From contig NC_134652.1 of NCBI RefSeq assembly GCF_030463565.1, positions 8,831,897 through 8,895,896 of the forward strand: a DNA stretch of 64,000 bases. Reading direction: 5' to 3'. Under the pieces are notes generated by a model. That model saw nothing but the letters and a program-made list of their open reading frames with translations, had not been told where the DNA came from and did not search any database. Each line of letters starts with the position of its first letter. The first letter of the stretch is position 1. This document shows, piece by piece, positions 58,501 through 64,000 of the stretch. A program made the translations under genes and the position numbers. This stretch comes from Pelecanus crispus. Taxonomy: Eukaryota > Chordata > Aves > Pelecaniformes > Pelecanidae.

Positions 58501-61500
58501 ATATGGCATTACCAAGTGAGCCGGCTCCTGCTTGTTTCAGTGGTGCTAAGCTGAGATACTAATTTACTTCTAGCACATGTCTGTAATGCTGGCAAAACTG
58601 GTAAGCACTGAGCTCCTAGGCCTTGCCTCATTTCCGTTGAGTGCCTTCTTGCCTGTCATCATGTGGAAATGTTGCCACCTACTGGTCTTTAATTAATTGG
58701 CACTTCTTTTCAACGACATGAGCTTAATTTGTGTCTTCTGTGGTTGTGAGAAGTCCTTACAGAGTTGATAATAAGTATAATTCGTTGGTTCTTAACTGAG
58801 CATTGTACAGCTCTTCCTGAAGCACTGGCTGACCATGCTGGACAAGGTTCAACGTCAAAGCAGCAGCATCACAACCCCACTAGATCCACTTAAGAATTGT
58901 AGGTGGTAAAGCTGTGTGTTTTACCTGTAAAGTTTTTATGAAATAAGCAACCTCAGCGCCGATCACGCGGATGTTGTTCACTGCACTGATGTAGGTGCCT
59001 TTTGCACCTGCTTTCCAATCAACAGCAATGCAGTTGATATTTTCTACTTCCAGTAACAGCTGATGTGGGAATATATAAAGCAAAGTATTTAAGGAAACAA
59101 AATAACAGAGATTCAACATAAATCAGAATAAACATTAAAAAATAATATAATAATGGAATTGCTCGTTCTTTACTAAACAGGACTCTTCACTGTGATTTTT
59201 CCACTGGAAGAATCATATATCAAAGTCTGCAGCTATAGCTTCCTGTGACTAAGGCTTAGTTAAGATTTGAGAAAGAACAAGGAGTGGAAACAAAAACTAA
59301 TCTGTGGTAAACAGCTGAAGGTAAATGACAAGGAAAACAGAAGCTTGAAGTGACAGTGCATAGAAACCTGGATTCCCTCCTCTCCTGTAGGTATCATAAA
59401 CACAGTTTGTAGTGTGGAGAGGCAGACAGAATTGCTGTTCCTTTTCAACTGAAAAAATTGGAAACGTAATATTCTAGATTAAAAGTTTTCATAGATTTAC
59501 AAACAAAAAATAATGATGCAGATCTGTGACTTAGTATTCAGTGGTCATCTTTTTCTAGCTTGTCGTTTTCCCTGCCAGAGTGGAAGAAGCAGAAGCAGAG
59601 TAGATTTTGCTTATCTATCAGAGCCAAGGCTGTCATTGACACAGTACACTCTGCTGGCCAGAGTGCACCCGCTCTGTTTTGTGGTAGCTTCCACATTTTA
59701 TATTTGAAATCTTTTTTTCATTGCATTCTGTAATAAAAAAAAGGGGTTGCTTTTCTTGGCTTGTTTTTCTTGTGGTCCCCCCAAGAACTGAATGGTGGTG
59801 AACCAGGACAGTGTTTGTAGATTGAAACTTGAGCTTTACAACTCAGGAAGGCCTTTTGGCTGAAGGATGGTTCAGTTGCCCCTAATGGGAGCAGCAGTGA
59901 ATTGGCATGTCTAATGTGATATTCTGACACTGGTCTAGAGGCTGGGAACATCCGTGTTCAGTTTATTGCTTTGATCTGATCTGTAGGGTTTGGGGATGGA
60001 AACTCTCTAGAGAAGCATAACGTCAGAGATGACCAAGAAGCCTTGACTATGCTTGTGGGAACATTTTGGCTTTTGTGAAATTTACTTCTTGGTTGGTATC
60101 TGCTACTACCTAATGAATTGCAAAACGGAAGGTGAACATTAGTGCCTAAAAGATACTGACAGATTGTAGTTACAACTGCTGATGGAAATCAGAGGATACT
60201 CTCTCATACCAAGCACATTTCCACCACCCAGCCTTTTTTTCCAGTGCTGCCAAATCCATGAATGATGAAGGAGGTTTTCCTATGTGACGAAAAATGTGAG
60301 TTTTGGATGGTTGAGGAGTTTATTGCTGAGATCACCTGTGTGGGGAAAAAGAAAAAAAAAAAGTTTTATCTATTCATACTTTCAAACATTTAAAAAAAAG
60401 TCAGCTAGGTCATCCCCTCTGTAGGACTCAAGGGACTGCTATGAATGGGCAGAGTTTGTGATTTTTGGAACCCAGGGACCCCTGTATCTCGCCTTTCTCA
60501 GTTCCACTTTGGTTTCCAAAGATGATGTGCCCATGTGGTTTCTGCTGCTCCTATCTATTTTGCTTAAGGCAGGAAGAATCCCCTTATGTGGAATATGAAG
60601 CCACCTAAAAGGGCCACAGTGTTGCACAATGCCTGTTGGCCTGACTCGGACGAGTCCTCCAGGGAGCAGCCCACCAGCTCCACATCTCCTGGTTCAGCTT
60701 GCCCTTTTACTGACCTCACCTTTAGCTTCAATGTGCTGCTCTGCATCTAAGCAACACCTTTTTTTTTTTTTTTTTTTTTTCTCCTTTCTTTCTTTCTGGA
60801 TAGGTGATGTTTCTATGCCTGTTTTTGTCATTAGTTACTTCAGAAAGGCTGAAAGAATTTCATGCAAGAACTGCATGCAGTAAGGGTGAAGCTGATCTTC
60901 ACACATTGTTGTAAGCTGCTTAATTATGTTTTCCTTTTACTCTGAGAATGATCTCTGACAGTCTGTATTGTTTTCAGACACGTACAGGGTCTGTGATGTG
61001 AGCTCAGGAAGTTTGGGTGTGGAAGGGCTGTGCCCTAGATCATAGATACATTTAAATTTAGTGGCTGGGAAGTAGTGCAAGGAGTATTTTGACTTATTTT
61101 ATCAACAGCAGAAGTGTTGAGTAACCTGCTGCTGAATGTATCTTGTGTGCTCACATGTCCCTGTTCTGCAGATCATAAAAGTTTATTACAGTTGTAACTT
61201 CTCATCCTTAGAAAGCCTGAGTTGGATTCTCAGTATGGCAACCAGAATTGCTGTAAGCAATGATGTCTGCAACAGCAGTGATGACATCATAGTTCACATA
61301 CAACAGGCGGTCTGCTATAACCCATATCCTTGTGGAGGAAAATGCTAGGAAAGCTATTGTGTCCTACAGTTCATTCACCATGGGGTAGGTGGGGTGTTTT
61401 GGGTTTTTTGGGGTTTTTGGAGGTTTTTTTGTGCTTTACCCCAAATAGCTTCAATGTACATTCATTACTGTACCTTCAAACTATCTTCTTATTCTGACTT

Positions 61501-62577
61501 GTTTGCCTATGGTAAGTGATGCAGACTTTTTAACAAGTTAACAAACATTTATAGATTTAGTCCATTCTTGATGTTAAAAATAAATGTAACCTGTGAGTTA
61601 TTTCCTGTTTCTCTGGTGTAGAGAGAGAAGCTGATGTTCATATGTTCTGGAGAGTCAGGCAAACCTGTCAGAAGTCTCCCTGGTACCCCGGACCAGGGTG
61701 GGTCGTCTGTGAAACAGCCAAGCCTGGGGTAGCAAACCTCTTTACCTAGAGTAGAAGAAACAACTTGTTTATATTTTGGACTCTCTAATGCTTGTTGATG
61801 GATTTGAGGCTACAACAGTCTGAAGAACAGAAAACTAAGGATTTCATTTTATCATTAATTTTGAAACTGAGATTCGTTCTTGTTTGCTTTATGGATATTG
61901 CCTGAAACAGGTAACACAAGGGGAGCTAAATAATTTGAGGACAAACCAAACAAAGATCCAGACACTGTTCTGGCTTGTAAAGGATTAATCAAATTTCTTT
62001 TAAAAAAAGTCTTTCAAGAAGTGCTTGTTAGAATTGCTTCTGCATGCTTCCTACTCCAAAGCATTGTGTCTCTGCTTGTAGAAATGAAGGATATTGACAC
62101 AGTAACCTTGTACTATGAATGAAACGATCATTTCTTTCAATATAGTAGTTTATCTAGATCAAACAGGTCTCTTGCTCACTTATGCTCAACTTTTATGTTT
62201 TAGGACTGTCTGTTGTGCTAAGCACTCTTGCTGATCTGTTCTTTGTATACAGCAGTCACGTAAAGACAGCTTGCGTGCTGTCTTGATAGAAGTAGGATAC
62301 GTGACTGAATTCCTCTGTGAATTTTCAGCACAGTTACGTCTCGTGTTCTTAACAAAATTTAAACAGAGCAGAGCCTTTTCACATTAGTTCTATGCACAGT
62401 AATAGACATTGTCATACAATGACACACAAATCATACTACAGCTTCAGTGTAAGGGAGAATACCAGTCATCAACTCCTATATATTATTTCATCCAAATTCA
62501 CCTTCTAGTGGTAGTTTTTATAGATATAGTGTCTCACCTGCTACTGTGCCAAGGAGATAAAATGCAATAATCCACAT
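49466..62577 (-). CDS. PNLIPRP3: Pancreatic lipase-related protein 3-like, complete
   Basis: Twelve coding exons join in phase to 1398 nt (465 aa and TAG). It is a secreted lipase-family enzyme; its natural substrate is not established by sequence. The signal peptide is about residues 1-14 ([14 protein letters not shown]), then [11 protein letters not shown]. The lipase domain carries the full triad: Ser168 ([13 protein letters not shown]), Asp191 (GLDPAGPYF) and His278 (CHHSRSHEF). The PLAT domain starts at WRQKV (353) and ends with Cys449 and Cys465. Best match is PNLIPRP3: [31 protein letters not shown] and a 24-residue lid between Cys251 and Cys276 with none of the PNLIP lid sequence. Three N-glycosylation sequons cluster early (N50, N62, N71). 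Exon phases equal those of the neighbour. The start is the first ATG in exon 2; the codon aligned with the neighbour's ATG is GTG. Confidence 0.93.
50283..52330 (+). mobile_element. Young CR1 LINE copy, 5'-truncated, in PNLIPRP3 intron 12
   Basis: About 2.05 kb, antisense to the lipase gene. The 5' edge falls in ORF2 just after the endonuclease domain ([17 protein letters not shown] read upstream of 50331). The 3' UTR is short, and the end is an exact (ATTCTATG)-type repeat at 52303-52330 with no poly(A). CR1 normally truncates at the 5' end and makes no clear target duplication, as here. The intact frame and crisp tail suggest a recent insertion relative to the other copies. Confidence 0.96.
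50331..52214 (+). CDS. CR1 ORF2 fragment, reverse transcriptase, uninterrupted
   Basis: 627 codons from a TTG at 50331 to TAG at 52212-52214. There is no real start because the element is truncated; the same frame is open back to 50277. RT motifs are in order: [49 protein letters not shown] (Asp at codon 275), [10 protein letters not shown] (codon 331) and the active-site FADD at codons 361-364 (51411-51422). The C-terminal region with [20 protein letters not shown] follows. In life the protein would copy CR1 RNA at a nicked target. Without endonuclease, ORF1 or promoter this copy cannot move itself. Confidence 0.95.
   Translation: MRGLREKRRVYCLWQKGRAAQEEYRDLVRSCREEIRKAKAQLELNLASAVKDNKKCFYKYISNKRRAKEDLRSLLDVGGNIVTEDKEKAEVLNAFFASVFNSQTGHPQGTQALEQEDRDRDQNGALIAQEEAVNDLLCHLDAHKSMGPDGIHPRVLRELAEELAKPLSIIYQQSWLTGEVPDDWRLANVTPIYKKGRKEDPGNYRPVSLTSVPGKIMERFILSELHRQVQVNQGIRPSQHGFTKGRSCLTNLISFYDLVTRLVDDGKAVDVIYLDFSKAFDTVSHNILLGKLAAHGLDRHTLRWVKNWLGGRAQRVVINGVKSSWRPVTSGVPQGSVLGPVLFNIFINDLDEGIECTLSKFADDTKLGGSVDLLEGRMALQRDLDRLDRWAVANCMRFNKAKCRVLHFGHNNPMQRYRLGEEWLESCLAEKDLGVLVDSRLNMSQQCAQVAKKANSILACIRNAVASRSREVIVPLYSALVRPHLEYCVQFWAPHYKKDIEVLERVQRRATKLVKGLENKSYEERLRELGLFSLEKRRLRGDLIALYNYLKGGCSEVGVGLFSQVASDRTRGNGLKLRQGRFRLEIRKNFFTERVVRHWNRLPREVVESPSLEAFKKRVDVALRDMV
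52643..52810 (-). CDS. PNLIPRP3: PNLIPRP3-like exon 12: PLAT domain
   Basis: 168 nt reading [40 protein letters not shown] and [12 protein letters not shown]. The length equals the neighbour's exon 12. Confidence 0.94.
52811..53819 (-). other. PNLIPRP3 intron 11
   Basis: 1.0 kb with a T-run at about 53572-53586; nothing else recognised. Intron 10 (53932-54205) is short and empty. Confidence 0.55.
53820..53931 (-). CDS. PNLIPRP3: PNLIPRP3-like exon 11: PLAT domain start
   Basis: 112 nt reading [20 protein letters not shown] and [16 protein letters not shown], ending AG before GTAAG. Confidence 0.93.
54206..54335 (-). CDS. PNLIPRP3: PNLIPRP3-like exon 10
   Basis: 130 nt reading [20 protein letters not shown] to NTAADPPFA, with the family cysteines. 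Confidence 0.95.
54336..55097 (-). other. PNLIPRP3 intron 9
   Basis: 0.76 kb with no recognised feature. Confidence 0.55.
55098..55216 (-). CDS. PNLIPRP3: PNLIPRP3-like exon 9: catalytic histidine
   Basis: 119 nt reading [20 protein letters not shown] to CETYKSFES. Catalytic His278 is the CAC at 55190-55188; the preceding Asn of other lipases is His. Confidence 0.95.
55217..56103 (-). other. PNLIPRP3 intron 8
   Basis: 0.9 kb with an (AT)n microsatellite at 55492-55508; otherwise plain. Intron 7 (56227-56306) is only 80 bp. Confidence 0.55.
55492..55508. repeat. (AT)n microsatellite
   Basis: About eight TA units in PNLIPRP3 intron 8. Confidence 0.9.
56104..56226 (-). CDS. PNLIPRP3: PNLIPRP3-like exon 8: altered lid
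   Basis: 123 nt, one codon longer than the neighbour. It reads [40 protein letters not shown] and A. The lid has no resemblance to IVDLDGIW. Confidence 0.96.
56307..56423 (-). CDS. PNLIPRP3: PNLIPRP3-like exon 7: catalytic aspartate
   Basis: 117 nt, one codon shorter than the neighbour. It reads [20 protein letters not shown] then [19 protein letters not shown]. Catalytic Asp191 is the GAC at 56418-56416. Confidence 0.97.
56424..57038 (-). other. PNLIPRP3 intron 6
   Basis: 0.6 kb with a GGGA-type short repeat near 56448-56465; nothing else seen. Confidence 0.55.
57039..57147 (-). CDS. PNLIPRP3: PNLIPRP3-like exon 6: catalytic serine
   Basis: 109 nt reading [20 protein letters not shown] and [17 protein letters not shown]. 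Ser168 is the AGT at 57102-57100. Two extra cysteines (158 and 160) precede the nucleophile strand. Confidence 0.95.
57148..58924 (-). other. PNLIPRP3 intron 5
   Basis: 1.8 kb. The phrase CTGAAGTCAGTGGGAAATGC near 58354 resembles pieces of old amniote repeats; otherwise nothing recognised. Confidence 0.5.
58925..59059 (-). CDS. PNLIPRP3: PNLIPRP3-like exon 5
   Basis: 135 nt reading [20 protein letters not shown] to [12 protein letters not shown]. Here the VDW motif is intact. The [10 protein letters not shown] start is typical of PNLIPRP3. Confidence 0.96.
59060..60209 (-). other. PNLIPRP3 intron 4
   Basis: 1.15 kb with no exon or transposon recognised. Confidence 0.55.
60210..60335 (-). 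CDS. PNLIPRP3: PNLIPRP3-like exon 4: oxyanion-hole region
   Basis: 126 nt reading [20 protein letters not shown] and [20 protein letters not shown], then CL. The HGF phenylalanine is kept. Confidence 0.93.
60336..61590 (-). other. PNLIPRP3 intron 3
   Basis: 1.25 kb with a T22 run at 60759-60780 and a G/T-rich tract at 61382-61432; no exon seen. Confidence 0.55.
61382..61413 (+). other. G/T-rich tract, possible G-quadruplex
   Basis: Four G-runs with short loops: GGGG-TAGGT-GGGG-TGTTTT-GGG-TTTTTT-GGGG. It lies on the strand opposite to the lipase transcript, inside intron 3. Confidence 0.4.
61591..61745 (-). CDS. PNLIPRP3: PNLIPRP3-like exon 3
   Basis: 155 nt, the same length as in the neighbour. 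It reads [19 protein letters not shown] to [14 protein letters not shown]. The stretch after PWSG has diverged strongly. Confidence 0.93.
61746..62537 (-). other. PNLIPRP3 intron 2
   Basis: 0.8 kb with nothing recognised. Confidence 0.55.
62538..62577 (-). CDS. PNLIPRP3: PNLIPRP3-like exon 2: start codon and signal peptide
   Basis: The exon begins at 62586 after acceptor GCTTTAG with GTG GTT GGA, then ATG at 62577-62575, reading [13 protein letters not shown] and one G before GTGAG. The first nine bases are therefore 5' UTR unless GTG is used. Confidence 0.85.
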
Positions 62578-62659
62578 TCCAACCACCTAAAGCAATTGAA
62601 TATACAGGTTAAGCATTTTATTTAGAGTGATTTGTCCTTTTTAAAAGAGTGTAATACAA

Positions 62660-62905
62660 AGAGAAGTGCAAAGACCTGCACCTGATGAGGAATAACCTCA
62701 TAGACCGGTCGGTACACACTGGGGACCCACCAGCTGGAAAGCAGCTTTGCAGAAAGACCTGGAGGTTCTGATGGACCCAAACTTGACCACAAAGCAGCAA
62801 TATGCCCTTGCAGCAAAGGCAGCCAGTGGCATCCCATGCTGCATTGGGGGTGTTGTCAGCAGGATGAGGGAGGTGATCCTTCCCCTCCACTCGGTTTTGC
62901 TGTTC
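62660..62905 (+). mobile_element. CR1 fragment upstream of PNLIPRP3 exon 2
   Basis: About 245 bp of CR1 ORF2 C-terminal region, frameshifted: a piece like CKDLHLMRNN, then KDLEVLMDPNLTTKQQYALA followed by AKAASGIPCCIGGVVSRMRE and VILPLHSVL. The 3' tail is missing. It lies antisense to the lipase gene, about 75 bp from the exon 2 acceptor. Confidence 0.85.
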
Positions 62906-64000
62906 TTTACACTTCTTGCACAGTGTTGCATGCAGGTTGCTGAGGGAGTGAATCAGATCATGAGCTCCTGACTTTTGCCAGCCATGAGGAGATAGGTGGG
63001 AGATGTGGTAGAAGACAGTGATACCTGGAACTTGGTGAAGTCTGCATGCTTGACAGCTTTTTTAGGCTGTTTGTGCTGCTCTTAACCAGGGCTCCTTGCA
63101 TTTCTGCACCTTTGTATCCCCTGCTTTTATTCAGATTCCTTTCCTCTGCACTTCCCTCACTTGGCTTTCCTATGGCAGGGATTCCAGGTATTTCACCATT
63201 CTCCTCCCCTCCCGTTTGCCTCATTCACTGTTCTCAACTTCCTCTTCTTCTAGATGTTTCCTATGGCACCTGCCTCCCATGTTTGCTTTTCTTGTAAAGC
63301 AAAAATTTTGAACTCTGACCCCTGGCCACTGAGATCTTTAGTAGTAATTAAGAAAAAATGGTAAATTTAGTAGGTATAAGTCTTGCTATGTGGGAAATTG
63401 TGTCCAAGGGATATTTTTAGAGATTTGGCAATGTGAAAAATCTTCAAAACCAGTGCTTCAAAGATCATTGATGCTACCAAACGCTCTCATAAACAAAAAA
63501 GAAACAATTGGGAATTTCACAGAATTTGTCCTTGAAGTTGTGTGTTCGATGTCAGACAGGAGGCATATGTGATCTACCCATGTGCTTTTTTGGTGGAAGT
63601 TGGATTACTTGGCTGTAATGACATGGTTTCCTAACCAAGCCAAATGGGATAGGTCAGAGTGCAGAGAGTGTGTCTCTGAGCACTCTCTAATCAACTCTGA
63701 AGTCCCTGTGTGGTAATAGCTTGTTGTTTATGTGGTAGGGCAGAGGAGCAAAGCTGAATATCTAAGCAGTGAGCCAGAGCTGCAAAGTGCAGAGCTGAGA
63801 GGAATCATGAAATTTCCTTGGAAATACAATTCCTTTCCCAACTCTAATATATCCATTGATGTAGTTAACAGAGAAGAAAACTAGCTGCTCAAGGAGAGTG
63901 GAAAGCAGAGAGGAAGTCTGGCAGTGAGTAAGAGTAGGAGGGAAAATGATCAGGAGTTATTCTAAGCAGCTGGTGACAGGCAAGTACAGAGGGGTCCTAA
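62906..64000. other. Upstream region of PNLIPRP3-like gene
   Basis: Should hold or lead to the untranslated exon 1 and promoter, but no convincing TATA box with a matching donor was found here. No other gene recognised. Confidence 0.4.

Noticed and set aside
60759-60780. T22 run, considered as the reversed poly(A) tail of a retrocopy
   Set aside because: No coding or mRNA-like sequence adjoins it and no target duplication was seen; treated as a simple repeat.
1-64000. tRNA, rRNA, CRISPR arrays or bacterial-type operons
   Set aside because: None seen; the sequence is vertebrate nuclear DNA.

Overview
The window is a piece of a bird chromosome, most likely a neoavian. The genes have short introns with GT-AG splice sites, there are several CR1 LINE copies ending in ATTCTATG-type 3' repeats, and there is a solo LTR of the avian ERVL type. 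Gene order matches the HSPA12A / pancreatic lipase block known from other amniotes. All gene assignments come from reading exons by eye and from remembered family sequences; no database search was run.

Layout. (1) 1933-10830, plus strand: the last six coding exons of HSPA12A, 453 codons plus stop, all in phase. Its 5' exons lie outside the window on the left. The region downstream of its stop carries an antisense CR1 fragment. (2) About 12.5-28.3 kb: a gene-poor stretch between two convergent genes, holding worn repeats, two old palindromic elements, a CpG-richer patch near 22.8-23.3 kb and one exon-like block at 16.1 kb that I cannot identify firmly. (3) 28360-46154, minus strand: a complete 12-coding-exon pancreatic triglyceride lipase gene (PNLIP type, 468 aa), with a TATA box and a small untranslated first exon at about 46.6 kb and a poly(A) signal 33 nt past the stop. 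Its intron 2 holds a sense-oriented solo LTR with perfect 5-bp target duplications, and its intron 4 holds a decayed CR1. (4) 49466-62577, minus strand: a second complete 12-coding-exon lipase gene, closest to PNLIPRP3 (465 aa), with the Ser-Asp-His triad intact but a diverged lid loop and a moved start codon. Its last intron contains a CR1 copy with an uninterrupted reverse-transcriptase frame of 627 codons. (5) 62.6-64 kb: upstream of the second lipase gene, with a small CR1 fragment and nothing else recognised.

The two lipases are tandem duplicates: the same exon phases, and eight of twelve coding exons of identical length. Both should be secreted digestive enzymes with an N-terminal alpha/beta-hydrolase domain and a C-terminal PLAT domain. 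HSPA12A, an atypical Hsp70, is unrelated in function and is a convergent neighbour. I found no tRNA, rRNA or CRISPR. The unusual features are the changes in the second lipase gene and the transposon insertions rather than a new multi-gene system.
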